The translations under genes were made by a program, and so were the position numbers. A stretch of 64,000 nucleotides of DNA from Nocardioides limicola (GTDB taxonomy: Bacteria; Actinomycetota; Actinomycetes; Propionibacteriales; Nocardioidaceae): NCBI RefSeq assembly GCF_016827675.1, contig NZ_JAERJA010000006.1, positions 143,482 through 207,481 of the forward strand, written 5' to 3'. Shown here piece after piece: positions 47,273-55,737 of the stretch (within the stretch, counting starts at the first letter, position 1; the number at the start of each line of letters is the position of its first letter). The notes beneath the pieces were generated by a model. It made no database searches and was not told where the DNA came from. It saw only the letters and a program-made list of their open reading frames with translations.

Positions 47273-47935
47273 ATGATCCGGGCGGCCGGTTGGCGGCTGC
47301 TCGGTGTCGGACTGCTGTTGCTGGTGATCAACCTGCCGCTCGGTCACGCATGGTGGGTCGAACGTCGTCTGGACCGGGAGGGGGTGGACGTCGTGGCCAC
47401 CGTCACCCAGGCCCGGGAGGTGCCGCCGACGGGCCGCCTCTTCATCGAGTACGCACTGCCCGGCGACTTCCTGGCCGATGGCGAGCCGCGCCTGTGGGTG
47501 GCCGAGGTGGATGAGCGCACCTTCGAGGTGGCCCGCGACTCCGAGATGGTCCGGGTGACGGTGCTCCCCGGCGATCGGACGGTGCACCGGGTGGTCGGCC
47601 GGGTGGTTCAGCGGTTCGGCCTGTGGATCACCGTCGCCGCCGACGTGATGCTGGTCGGCGTACTCGTGCTGTGGTGGTTCGCCCGCCGCCGGCTGGCCTG
47701 GCAGCAGGTGCGCATCGTGGCGGTCTGTGACGTGCAGCCTTCCAGCGGGGAGCCGAGCTTCGTCGAGGGCCAGGACGGCTTCTGGTTGGCCCAGGGGACG
47801 GTGCTGGATCGTGACGAGGAGAGGGTGGTGCTCGACGTGGGCGAGACTCGGCGAGTGGTTGTCGAACTGGGCCCGTTTGTCAACCAAGTGCCCATCGACC
47901 GCCCCGCTCGGGCCCTTGGTCGGCGACCTCAGTGA
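47273..47935 (+). CDS. DUF3592-like membrane protein
   Basis: A 220-residue protein with a helix at about 6-24 and a second at about 118-140 (WITVAADVMLVGVLVLWWFA). Between them lies a beta-rich extracytoplasmic domain containing DREGVDVVATVTQAREVPP, and the C-terminal 75 residues are soluble. The layout fits DUF3592-like proteins, of no known function. It begins 25 bases after the nitroreductase gene and may be co-transcribed. The 143 bases downstream form the alkB control region. Confidence 0.6.
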   Translation: MIRAAGWRLLGVGLLLLVINLPLGHAWWVERRLDREGVDVVATVTQAREVPPTGRLFIEYALPGDFLADGEPRLWVAEVDERTFEVARDSEMVRVTVLPGDRTVHRVVGRVVQRFGLWITVAADVMLVGVLVLWWFARRRLAWQQVRIVAVCDVQPSSGEPSFVEGQDGFWLAQGTVLDRDEERVVLDVGETRRVVVELGPFVNQVPIDRPARALGRRPQ

Positions 47936-47944
47936 CCTCAGTCA

Positions 47945-48001
47945 CTTTACATGAGGCAAGGTCTTGTCAAATCACTCGACAGATGTAACCCTACTGTAAA
48001 G
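47945..48001 (+). promoter_or_regulatory. alkB control region with TTTACA-type half-sites
   Basis: An unusually AT-rich stretch carrying CTTTACA at 47945-47951, ATGTAA at 47983-47988 and TGTAAAG at 47995-48001. The outer two are exact complements, the inner one matches the same half-site. TTGTCA at 47964 with TAACCC at 47986 is a possible -35/-10 pair lying between them. It is a candidate binding region for the operon's own TetR regulator; the leader to the ATG at 48079 is about 80 bases. Confidence 0.5.
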
Positions 48002-48078
48002 CACGCGTGTCCGGCGATGGTCGTCGGTCACGGACCGACGCCCCTGGGGCCCGGTGAACGAGGCATGGAGGTCAGCAG

Positions 48079-49593
48079 ATGGCGGACACCGCCGATATGA
48101 CCGGGACGATCCCGGAGGGGTCGACCGACAACTGGAAGGACCGCAAGCGCTACCTGTGGCTGCTCGGTCTGATGGTGCCCGGCTTCGGGTTGCTGGCCGT
48201 GGTCGCCTACGCCCGCACCGACTGGTGGTGGTTGCTGCTCGCCGGCCCGATGTTGGTCAACGTGATCATCCCGCTGCTCGACCTGGCCTTCGGCCTGGAC
48301 CCGGCCAACCCGCCGGACGACGTGATCGAGGAGCTCGAGAACGACAAGTACTACCGGTGGGTCGTCTTCATGTACCTGCCTCTGCAGTTCGTCATCTTCT
48401 TCGCGGTGATGGCGCTGGTCGCCGGCTACAACCCGTTCACCTGGGTCTCCGACCTGGTCGGGGCGAGCGCCTGGCTCTCCGCCAACGGCGGCGAGTGGCT
48501 GATCCGTGACCTCGGCATGACCTGGTGGGAGAAGGTCTTCATCGCCTTCTCGGCCGCCGGCGTGATGGGCATCGGCATCAACACCGCCCACGAGCTGGGC
48601 CACAAGAAGGAGTCGGTGGAGCGCTGGTTGAGCAAGATCGCCCTGGCGCCGACGTTCTACGGGCACTTCTACATCGAGCACAACCGCGGCCACCACGTCC
48701 GGGTCGCCACCCCCGAGGACCCCGCCTCGTCCCGCCTCGGCGAGAGCTTCTACCGCTTCTGGCCGCGCACGGTCTCCGGCTCGTTCAAGAGCGCCTGGGA
48801 GCTCGAGGCCAAGCGCTACAAGCGCAAGGGCACCCACCCGTTCCACCTCGGCAACGACGTGCTCAACGCCTGGCTGATGTCGGTCGTCCTGTACGGCGCG
48901 GCCATCGCGATCTTCGGCTGGCAGGTCATCCCCTACGCACTGATCATCATCGTCGCGGGCTTCTCGCTGCTGGAGATCATCAACTACCTCGAGCACTATG
49001 GGATGCTGCGCCAGAAGGTCGGCCCCGAGGGGAAGCAGCGCTACGAGCGGGTGCTGCCGATGCACAGCTGGAACTCCAACAACATCGTCACCAACATCTT
49101 CCTGTACCACCTGCAGCGGCACAGCGACCATCACGCCAACCCGACCCGTCGCTACCAGACGCTGCGGGACTTCAAGGAGGCCCCGGCACTGCCCACCGGG
49201 TACGCCGGGAGCCTCACCCTGGCCCTCTTCCCGCCGCTGTGGCGCAAGGTGATGGACAAGCGCGTCGTGGACCACTTCGGTGGCGACGTGACCCTGGCCA
49301 ACATCCAGCCCGGCAAGGAGGCGCGCTACTTCGCCAAGTTCCCGCCGCCGGCGGAGCACGAGGTGCACACCGAGGACCGGTTCGCGCAGACCTACCTGAC
49401 CGAGGTGCTGGCGGCGAAGTGCCCCGGCTGCTCGTACGTCTACGAGGTCGCGGCGGGTGACGAGCACGAGGGGTTCCCGGCCGGCACGGCGTGGAACGAC
49501 ATTCCCGACGACTGGACCTGCCCCGACTGCGGTGTCCGGGACAAGATCGACTTCGTTCCGGTCGACCCCGCTACGCTGAAGGTGGACGCCTGA
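48079..49593 (+). CDS. alkB: Alkane 1-monooxygenase fused to rubredoxin
   Basis: A 504-residue membrane di-iron hydroxylase that oxidises the terminal carbon of alkanes, with its electron carrier built in. The AlkB part has six hydrophobic helices and the complete histidine set: NTAHELGHKKE (near residue 168), IEHNRGHHVR (near 198), the NYLEHYGMLRQK signature (near 300) and LQRHSDHHANP (near 344). After about 410 residues comes a rubredoxin domain with CPGCSYVYE (near 452) and CPDCGVRDK. Such AlkB-Rub fusions are known from Prauserella, Dietzia and Nocardioides. ATG 48079 follows GGAGG. A ferredoxin and a TetR gene follow with overlapping junctions. Confidence 0.96.
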   Translation: MADTADMTGTIPEGSTDNWKDRKRYLWLLGLMVPGFGLLAVVAYARTDWWWLLLAGPMLVNVIIPLLDLAFGLDPANPPDDVIEELENDKYYRWVVFMYLPLQFVIFFAVMALVAGYNPFTWVSDLVGASAWLSANGGEWLIRDLGMTWWEKVFIAFSAAGVMGIGINTAHELGHKKESVERWLSKIALAPTFYGHFYIEHNRGHHVRVATPEDPASSRLGESFYRFWPRTVSGSFKSAWELEAKRYKRKGTHPFHLGNDVLNAWLMSVVLYGAAIAIFGWQVIPYALIIIVAGFSLLEIINYLEHYGMLRQKVGPEGKQRYERVLPMHSWNSNNIVTNIFLYHLQRHSDHHANPTRRYQTLRDFKEAPALPTGYAGSLTLALFPPLWRKVMDKRVVDHFGGDVTLANIQPGKEARYFAKFPPPAEHEVHTEDRFAQTYLTEVLAAKCPGCSYVYEVAAGDEHEGFPAGTAWNDIPDDWTCPDCGVRDKIDFVPVDPATLKVDA

Positions 49594-49784
49594 TGAAGAT
49601 CGTGGTCGATCGGGACCTGTGCGAAGGTCTCGGAATGTGTGAGTCGATGGCCCACGAGTACTTCGAGGTCGACGACGACGACGTGATGCACGTCCTGAAC
49701 GAGAACCCCCCGGAGGAGGACCGGAAGATGATCACCGCAGCCGTGAACTCCTGCCCGGTCCTGGCCCTGAAGATCGAAGGGTGA
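49593..49784 (+). CDS. Ferredoxin (3Fe-4S type)
   Basis: A 63-residue ferredoxin. The cluster ligands are the cysteines of RDLCEGLGMCESMA (C-x5-C, with the fourth ligand position replaced as in 3Fe-4S proteins) and of NSCPVLALK. It is of the kind that usually serves cytochrome P450 enzymes in actinobacteria. Here it sits directly after alkB-rub (TGATG overlap), so it may supply electrons to the rubredoxin domain or to an oxidation step encoded elsewhere. Its stop overlaps the TetR start (GTGA). Confidence 0.9.
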   Translation: MKIVVDRDLCEGLGMCESMAHEYFEVDDDDVMHVLNENPPEEDRKMITAAVNSCPVLALKIEG

Positions 49785-50422
49785 CCGACACCGTGCAGAC
49801 CCTCCGGGTCGCGGGCTCCAAGCTCGCGGCCCGGAGGCGGCACGCCCGCACCCGCCGGGACGAACTGCCCCTGCACGTGCGGATCATCGAGGTCGCCACC
49901 GACCTCACCGTCGAGTCGGGCTGGGCCTCGGTCACGATGGCCGGCCTGGCCGAGGCCGTCGGGGTCTCCCGGCAGACGATCTACAACGAGGTCGGCTCCA
50001 AGCCCGAACTCGCCGAAGCGATGGTGCAGCATGAGCTGGCCCGCTTCCTCGAACTCGTCGAGAAGGCCTTCGATGCGAATCCCACCGACCTGGTGGCCGC
50101 CATCGAGGAGGCGGCCCGGGTGGTGCTGGAGTACGCCGAAGGCAACGCGCTGCTGCACGCCGTGGTCACGGCCACCAACGGCGCCAACACCGAGCTGCTG
50201 CCGCTGCTGACCACGCAGTCCCAGTCGCTGCTGGCGGTCGCCAAGGCGGCGATCGCCGGTCGGATCGTCGACTATCGGCTCCCGTTCAGCGACGAGGAGC
50301 TGGACGCGGTGATCGACATCGTGGTCCGGGTCGTCCTCAGCCACATCATGGAGCCCTCCGGCTCGCCCGCCGAGACGGCAGCGAATCTGAGCTGGGTCGC
50401 CCGGCTCGTCCTTGAGCGCTGA
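49781..50422 (+). CDS. TetR-family regulator of the alkane operon
   Basis: A 213-residue regulator. An Arg-rich N-terminus (KLAARRRHARTRRDE) precedes the helix-turn-helix VRIIEVATDLTVESGW and MAGLAEAVGVSRQTIYNEVG, followed by SKPELAEAMVQHEL. Regulators in this position after alkB-rubredoxin genes (AlkU/AlkX type) repress the operon until alkanes or fatty acids appear. It is translationally coupled to the ferredoxin gene. Its likely target is the half-site cluster at 47945-48001; that pairing is inference. Confidence 0.9.
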   Translation: MTDTVQTLRVAGSKLAARRRHARTRRDELPLHVRIIEVATDLTVESGWASVTMAGLAEAVGVSRQTIYNEVGSKPELAEAMVQHELARFLELVEKAFDANPTDLVAAIEEAARVVLEYAEGNALLHAVVTATNGANTELLPLLTTQSQSLLAVAKAAIAGRIVDYRLPFSDEELDAVIDIVVRVVLSHIMEPSGSPAETAANLSWVARLVLER

Positions 50423-50474
50423 AGCGGCGTCGGTGACCGTCGCCGGATACGCTTGACCCCGGGGAGGGAAGCGG

Positions 50475-51659
50475 ATGATCCGGAGGCACCTGCTGCGCGT
50501 CGGCGCGGCCTCAGTGGCGTTGTTGCTGACCGCCTGCACGGCTGACCTCGACCCCGGCGAGACTGCCATCGACGCCGGTGAATCGGTGTCCCTGGAGATC
50601 GACGAACTCCCGCGGGTGGACGAGCTGGTGGTGGACCCGCCCGGGCCGCTCACCGAAGCCCTGCTGCCCGCCGACGTACTCGTCTACAGCCTGGAGTCGT
50701 TGGACGAGGAGATGGTCGCCGCGATCCGTGACATCGACGGCGTGGTGGCCGCGGAGCAACTGTGGCTGGCCCAGGTGGTGGTCGAGGAGATCGCCCTGAC
50801 CATCGCCGCCGTGGACCCCGATGGCTACCGCCGCTTCACGCCGGTGAACTCGGCCCAGCTCCAGGAGGCCTGGGTGCGGGTGGCCGGCGGTGAGATGGCG
50901 ATCGACCCCGAGCTGGGCCGGCGGCTGGAGGACACCGACGGCTTCGTCACCCTCGGCAACACCGACACGTCGCCGCGGGTGCACATCGGCGCCTACGCAC
51001 CTCAGATCAACCAGATCGACGCCGTGGTGAACCTGAAGTGGGGCGAGGCGCTGGGGATGGTCCCCGAGAACGCGCTGTTGGTCTCCACCGGGATGACCTC
51101 GCCTCAGTCCATCCGCAGGCAGTTGCAGCGGATCGCCGGCGACGCCGCCTCGGTGCAGATCCTCGGCCCGGACCTGGACACCACCGTGCAGCAGACCGCC
51201 ATCCTCACCGGAGGGTCGGTCGGCCAGGCCGTGGGGACCTTCTCCTACCAGGTCCTCGACGGCGGCCGGATCGCCCCGGACCCGGCCTGGGTCGCGGCCA
51301 ACATCCGCACCGAGGAGGTGCCGATCCTGGGCCGGGTCACCTGCCACAAGGTGATGCTGCCGCAGATGCGGGCGGCCTTCACCGAGATCCAGGCCCGCGG
51401 GCTGGCCGACAAGATCCACCCGCAGCAGTACGCCGGCTGCTACTACCCGCGCTTCATCGCGAACAGCACCCGGCTGTCCATGCACTCCTGGGGCATCGCC
51501 TTCGACATCAACGTCCCGGGCAACCAACGCGGCACGGTCGGCGAGATCGACCGCACCGTGGTGGCCATCTTCAAGAAGTGGGGCTTCGCCTGGGGCGGCG
51601 ACTGGTCCTGGACCGACCCGATGCACTTCGAGCTCGCGCACCTGGTCGAGATCCGATGA
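50475..51659 (+). CDS. M15-family peptidase lipoprotein (VanY/D-Ala-D-Ala carboxypeptidase-like)
   Basis: A 394-residue exported protein (lipobox LLTAC near residue 21). The N-terminal 250 residues are a domain I do not recognise. The C-terminal domain is M15 peptidase: RLSMHSWGIAFDINVPGN (zinc ligands His and Asp, near residue 335) and GFAWGGDWSWTDPMHFEL (third His near 385). A cysteine pair (TCHKVM, AGCYYP) may form a disulfide. Enzymes of this class trim peptidoglycan stem peptides. GGGGAGGG precedes the ATG and TACGCT lies upstream. The gene ends in a hairpin shared with the convergent CAP gene. Confidence 0.85.
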   Translation: MIRRHLLRVGAASVALLLTACTADLDPGETAIDAGESVSLEIDELPRVDELVVDPPGPLTEALLPADVLVYSLESLDEEMVAAIRDIDGVVAAEQLWLAQVVVEEIALTIAAVDPDGYRRFTPVNSAQLQEAWVRVAGGEMAIDPELGRRLEDTDGFVTLGNTDTSPRVHIGAYAPQINQIDAVVNLKWGEALGMVPENALLVSTGMTSPQSIRRQLQRIAGDAASVQILGPDLDTTVQQTAILTGGSVGQAVGTFSYQVLDGGRIAPDPAWVAANIRTEEVPILGRVTCHKVMLPQMRAAFTEIQARGLADKIHPQQYAGCYYPRFIANSTRLSMHSWGIAFDINVPGNQRGTVGEIDRTVVAIFKKWGFAWGGDWSWTDPMHFELAHLVEIR

Positions 51660-51694
51660 TGTCCTCCCCGGGCTCAGAGCCCGGGAAGGACATC
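51658..51694. terminator. Bidirectional terminator hairpin
   Basis: Two 18-base arms (51658-51675 and 51677-51694), complementary except at one position, around a central A; the GC core is CCCGGGCTC/GAGCCCGGG. It starts inside the stop codon of the M15 gene and ends two bases before the stop of the convergent CAP gene, so it can end both transcripts. Confidence 0.8.
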
Positions 51695-51696
51695 AC

Positions 51697-52257
51697 CTAC
51701 TTCCGCCCGAAGTTCTGCGTCCACCAGTAGGTGCCGTTGCCCACATCCACCGCCACCCCGATGTGCCGGTAGCTGCAGTCCAGGATGATCGCCCGGTGTC
51801 CCGGGCTGCGCATCCAGGCCCGCACCACCGCACGCGGCTTTGGGTAGCCGCGGGCGACGTTCTCGCCGACCCGGGTCCAGCCCAGGTAGCCGGCCTGGGT
51901 CACCCGGACGCCGAGTCTCGGCTCCCCGGGCAGTTGGTGCGACAGCGTCCCGGCTCGCGCCATCCGGAGGTTGTGCCGGCGGGCGGACAGGTTGAGCTCG
52001 GCCCGGTTGCGCAGGGCTGGGCAGCCGTGGGCTGCTCGGCGCAGGTTGGTGAGTCGCATCACCCGGCGCTGGCGCTTCAACTGCCAGAGTGCCCGGGCGT
52101 CCACCTCGACGGTGGTGAGGTCAGGGGCAGCGATGCCGACCTTGGCCCACGACGTGGTCGTCGCGGTCGCCTGGGCCGGAAATGCCACCAATGACAGCAG
52201 TAGTGTTCCGATGATTGTCGCGGACGCAGGGAGGGAGATCCTCGTCCGTGATCTCAT
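51697..52257 (-). CDS. CAP (SCP/PR1)-domain secreted protein
   Basis: A 186-residue protein with a cleavable signal peptide (SATIIGTLLLSLVAFPAQA, about 11-29) and a C-terminal CAP domain. Recognisable are the helix LNLSARRHNLRMARAGTLSH, the region RVGENVARGYPKPRAVVRAW, and MRSPGHRAIILDCSYRHIGV. CAP proteins such as YkwD are secreted and their bacterial role is unclear, often linked to the cell wall. ATG 52257 lies seven bases after TACCCT (52265-52270), a leaderless arrangement; ATG 52263 is the alternative. It converges with an M15 peptidase gene. Confidence 0.87.
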   Translation of the reverse strand: MRSRTRISLPASATIIGTLLLSLVAFPAQATATTTSWAKVGIAAPDLTTVEVDARALWQLKRQRRVMRLTNLRRAAHGCPALRNRAELNLSARRHNLRMARAGTLSHQLPGEPRLGVRVTQAGYLGWTRVGENVARGYPKPRAVVRAWMRSPGHRAIILDCSYRHIGVAVDVGNGTYWWTQNFGRK

Positions 52258-52264
52258 GTCCATA

Positions 52265-52270
52265 AGGGTA
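52265..52270 (-). promoter_or_regulatory. -10 hexamer, leaderless start of the CAP gene
   Basis: Minus-strand TACCCT, seven bases before ATG 52257 and only one base before ATG 52263. The spacing therefore favours the inner start codon. Confidence 0.45.
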
Positions 52271-52332
52271 GGCACATAGAGTCGAAATGCGGGGGCCTCC
52301 GGGACCATGGTCCCGACATCTCGTCCGATCGT

Positions 52333-55300
52333 TCAGCGGCGGCTGCGTTGCGGGAACGGAGCCGGTTCGATCTCCAACTCCTCCATCCGCTCGCAGTAGC
52401 CGCGATACATCCGCCGCGCCTCGCCGTGCCGGCCACCGGCGACCAGCGCGTCCACCAGACTGCGATGCGCCCGCTCGTCGTACGCGTCCTGCTCGAGCAG
52501 CCGAAGTTGCAGCCGCACCGCACGATCGAAGTCGTCGTCGGCCACCGCATGGTCGGCCAGCGCGCGCAGCACCTGGACCGAGACGGCCCGGACCTCGTCA
52601 CGCACCGGCCCGGCCCAGTCGGCGTACGCGTCCTCGTCGAACGGTTCCCCGGTCATCAACGCCTCGGCCCGGGCCAACCGGGCGGCCGCGCCGGGCTCCC
52701 CGGACTCACTCATCCGGAGTCCCTCGTCGGCCGTGGCCAGGAAGCGCTCCAGATCGATCACCCAGTGCTCGCGCCGCAGCGCTACCGCAGCCCGGTCAGC
52801 CACCACGAAGTGGTCGGCGTCGTGGTCGTGGTCGGGATCCAGCAGTGCGCGCAGCGTGGACAACGCCACCGAGAGCTTGCGGCCCGCCTTCGCCGGGTCG
52901 TCGTCACGCCAGAGCAGGTCGAGCAACTGCTCGCGGCGGACCGGGCCACGCTGGGAGACCAGAATCTTGAGCAGGTCGCGGGGCTTGCGCGAACCCCAGT
53001 CGCGCGGCCCGATCCGGCGGTTGCCGACGTTCACCGCGAAGCCACCCAGGGCCTGCACCACCGCCCCGGTCGCCGAGGTCGGTGACGCGACCACGGACAG
53101 GTCCCGCCGCGCGCCCGCGGTGCGCAGCAGGTCGCCGGCCGAGGCCGCACCGGCGATGTCGACCTCGGAGGCCTCGGGCAGGGCGCCGATCAGCAACCGC
53201 ACCCTCGCCTCATCGAGCCGATGGTCGAGCTCGGCCCATGACTCGGCCGCCTCGGTGAGCAGGTCGCGCGCCTCCGCGGGATCGTCGTGGACCCGGGCCA
53301 GCACCTCGGCCGCCCAGGTGAGGGCGGCCCGGTTCCGGCGGCCCCGAGCCACCGGCAGCGCCTCTTGGGCGCGTTCGGCCGCAGTGTTCAGGTCACCGCG
53401 TTCCAGGGCGAGTTGGGCCTCGGTGAGCAGCGCCGTCTCATGCCCGAGGACCGGACCGGCCTCGATGGCGCGTTGGGTGAGTTCCGCGGCCTGGTCGGGG
53501 GAGTCGGCGTGCACCACCCGGGCCAGGCCGCACAGTGCCGGCACCAGCGCCTGCCGGTCGCCGGACTGCTCGCAGAGCCGGATCGCTTCCTCGAACAGTG
53601 CACGGGCCTCGCGCCGTTGGTCCCGGGCCGCGGCGATGCCGCCCAGGTGCACCAGCGGGTAGACCACCATGTGCGCCCCGGCGGCGTCGAAGATCGCCCG
53701 GGCGGTGGCCAGGTCGCGGCGCGCCTCGTCGAGTTGACCCAGGTTGAGCAGGGCCTGGCCGCGGTTGCTGAGCGCGATCCCGCGCAGCATCGAGTGGCCG
53801 GCCAGATCGGCCAGGCCGATGGCCGTGTCCAGGCCTGCCAGCGCCTCGGCGTACTCACCCTCCTCGAGGTAGCGGGAGCCCCGGTTGCAGTGGATCCGGA
53901 TCAGCTGCAGCACGTCGGCGGCGCGCTCGGCGTGCACCAGGGCCCGCAGGTAGTGCGCGTCGTTGGTGCGGCGGTCCCCTTGCACCGCAGCGACCATCGC
54001 CAACGCCGTGTGGGCTGCGGCCAGGGCCCGGTCGTCGCCGAGTTCGTCGGCGACCCGGCGGGCCTCGCCCGCGAGCTTCTCCGCGGCGGCGACGTCCCCG
54101 CGGAGCCAGTGCGCGGCCGCGGACAGCGCATCGACCATCGCGTGGTCCCGATCCGGGGGGCCGCTGCGGTCGCTACGGTCGTACGCCGCCAAGGCCTGTG
54201 CCAGGTCGCCGCGCTGGTGGTGGATGAAGCCGGTCCGCCAGGCAGGTCCGGCCGGCATCACCCCGTCGTGGGTCAACGCGTCGAAACAGACCAGGGCGCC
54301 GTCCCAGTCACCGGTGGCCTGCCGGGCCTCGCCCTCGAGTTGCAGCAGGTCGTCGCCGGCGGTGCCCGGGCGCAGCGCGGTCAGGTGGCGGAGCAGTTCG
54401 TCCGCCCGGCCCTCGATGATCAGCCGCGGCCCGTGCTCGGCCAGGACCTCGATCCGACGCGGCTCGGCGTCGTCATCGGTGAGGAGCTGCAGCGCCTCCC
54501 GGATCAGGCCACGGCCCACCAGCCAGTCCGCCGCCCGGCGTCGGATCGCGGCGCCGTCGGGGGTGGCCAGGTTGCGCCGTGCCCAGGCGCGGACCAGCGG
54601 ATGCAGCGAGTACCAGCCGCCGTCGTCGCTGGTGTGGGTGCGGATCAGTCCCCGCCGGTGCAGGCTGTCCAGCAGCGCGTGCGGTCGGGCCAGTCCGATC
54701 TCGGTGCACAGGTCGGCGGTGAACACCTCCAGCGGGGCCACCTGCCGCACCAGTTCCGCCAACTCGGGTTCGATGCCGTCGAAGACCTCGGTGGCGAACC
54801 GGTCGATCAGGCGCTCCGGGTCGTCATCCCCGGGGTAGGAGTCGGGTTGCCGTCCCCGCTCCCGGCCGGCTTCGGCGCCGAGCCGGACTGCGGCCGGCCA
54901 CCCCAGGGTGGTCTCGTGCAGGGCGGTGGCGGCCACCTCGCCGACGTCACCGTCGACCAGCGAGGCCAGATGCAGGGTCTCGTCGAGATCGAAGGCCAAC
55001 GTGGACCCGCGGATCTCGGTGGCATGACCTCGCGAGCGCAGACGGGCGGTGGGGAAGGGCAACTCCTGTCGGGACAGTACGACGAGGTGCAGCGACGGCG
55101 GGGCCTGTCGGATCAGGGCTTCGGTGAACCGCGCCGAGGCGCAGCCGGGTGGCAGTTCGTGCAGGTCGTCGATGACCAGCACCAGTTCGCTGCTGAGCAG
55201 GTCCTCGAGCAGCAGTGCCAGGTGGGCGGCGTGGGCGGCGGCACGGCCCTGGTCGCCGCCGCCGGAGTCGGGGCCGCGCTCCCGGGAGAGCCGGGTGGTG

Positions 55301-55626
55301 TCGCGCATCGCCTCGCCGATGCCGGTGACCCGGATCCGTAGCGCGGACACGACCCCGGCGACGAAGGCGTCGAGGTCGGCGTCCTCCTCGGTGCAGGTGT
55401 ACCAGGCGCAGCGGCGCTCAGCAGCCCATCCGGCGAGCAGCGTGGACTTCCCGAAACCGGCCGGGGCGACCACGGTGGTCAGTCGACGGTGCCGGACGTC
55501 AGCCAGCAGCGACTCCACCCGGGGTCGAGGCACCACCACCTCGGGCAGAGCCGGTGGCAGAAGCTTTGCTTCAAGGACCCGCTCCACGTGGGCGACGATA
55601 CGCCGTCCGGCCCCGACCGGTGCCAC
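52333..55626 (-). CDS. MalT-like ATPase with C-terminal BTAD (SARP-type) domain, transcriptional regulator
   Basis: A 1097-residue regulator. The N-terminus (LEAKLLPPALPEVVVPRPRV) and ATPase follow MalT: Walker A VAPAGFGKSTLLAGW (near residue 54), Walker B LVLVIDDLHELP (near 150), and the VVLSRQELPFPTARLR sensor. The middle 500 residues are TPR-like helical repeats. At about residue 850 a winged helix begins (VQALGGFAVNVGNRR, WGSRKPRDLLKILVS), followed by a bacterial transcriptional activation domain to the end (LRALADHAVADDDFDRAVRL). Usual SARPs have the DNA-binding domain at the N-terminus; here it is last and the LuxR helix-turn-helix of MalT is missing. The likely site is the 11-bp-spaced direct repeats at 55648-55676. 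The start could also be GTG 55587. Confidence 0.9.
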   Translation of the reverse strand: MAPVGAGRRIVAHVERVLEAKLLPPALPEVVVPRPRVESLLADVRHRRLTTVVAPAGFGKSTLLAGWAAERRCAWYTCTEEDADLDAFVAGVVSALRIRVTGIGEAMRDTTRLSRERGPDSGGGDQGRAAAHAAHLALLLEDLLSSELVLVIDDLHELPPGCASARFTEALIRQAPPSLHLVVLSRQELPFPTARLRSRGHATEIRGSTLAFDLDETLHLASLVDGDVGEVAATALHETTLGWPAAVRLGAEAGRERGRQPDSYPGDDDPERLIDRFATEVFDGIEPELAELVRQVAPLEVFTADLCTEIGLARPHALLDSLHRRGLIRTHTSDDGGWYSLHPLVRAWARRNLATPDGAAIRRRAADWLVGRGLIREALQLLTDDDAEPRRIEVLAEHGPRLIIEGRADELLRHLTALRPGTAGDDLLQLEGEARQATGDWDGALVCFDALTHDGVMPAGPAWRTGFIHHQRGDLAQALAAYDRSDRSGPPDRDHAMVDALSAAAHWLRGDVAAAEKLAGEARRVADELGDDRALAAAHTALAMVAAVQGDRRTNDAHYLRALVHAERAADVLQLIRIHCNRGSRYLEEGEYAEALAGLDTAIGLADLAGHSMLRGIALSNRGQALLNLGQLDEARRDLATARAIFDAAGAHMVVYPLVHLGGIAAARDQRREARALFEEAIRLCEQSGDRQALVPALCGLARVVHADSPDQAAELTQRAIEAGPVLGHETALLTEAQLALERGDLNTAAERAQEALPVARGRRNRAALTWAAEVLARVHDDPAEARDLLTEAAESWAELDHRLDEARVRLLIGALPEASEVDIAGAASAGDLLRTAGARRDLSVVASPTSATGAVVQALGGFAVNVGNRRIGPRDWGSRKPRDLLKILVSQRGPVRREQLLDLLWRDDDPAKAGRKLSVALSTLRALLDPDHDHDADHFVVADRAAVALRREHWVIDLERFLATADEGLRMSESGEPGAAARLARAEALMTGEPFDEDAYADWAGPVRDEVRAVSVQVLRALADHAVADDDFDRAVRLQLRLLEQDAYDERAHRSLVDALVAGGRHGEARRMYRGYCERMEELEIEPAPFPQRSRR

Positions 55627-55647
55627 TCCGGGTGTGTCACGGCACCT

Positions 55648-55676
55648 CCTGAAGCCGACCTGAACATCACCTGAAC
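55648..55676 (+). promoter_or_regulatory. Triple direct repeat with 11-bp period (SARP-type box)
   Basis: CCTGAAG at 55648, CCTGAAC at 55659 and CCTGAAC at 55670: three heptamers exactly 11 bases apart, the helical-phase spacing bound by SARP regulators. Ten bases further a CAGTGT hexamer (55687) could be the -10 element of the gene at 55738. CACTGC/GCAGTG (55676-55691) also forms a short inverted repeat there. Confidence 0.65.
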
Positions 55677-55737
55677 ACTGCTCGGGCAGTGTCTGTCACG
55701 AGCGCTGCACGGGCGCTCGACGAGGAGGTGTCAGGTG

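Noticed and set aside
48001..48078. Riboswitch in the alkB leader
   Set aside because: The roughly 80-base leader shows no recognisable aptamer core; half-sites and a TetR gene explain regulation more simply.
53287..55341. 684-residue plus-strand frame opposite the MalT/BTAD regulator
   Set aside because: Antisense shadow; the regulator has Walker A and B motifs and a BTAD domain on the minus strand.
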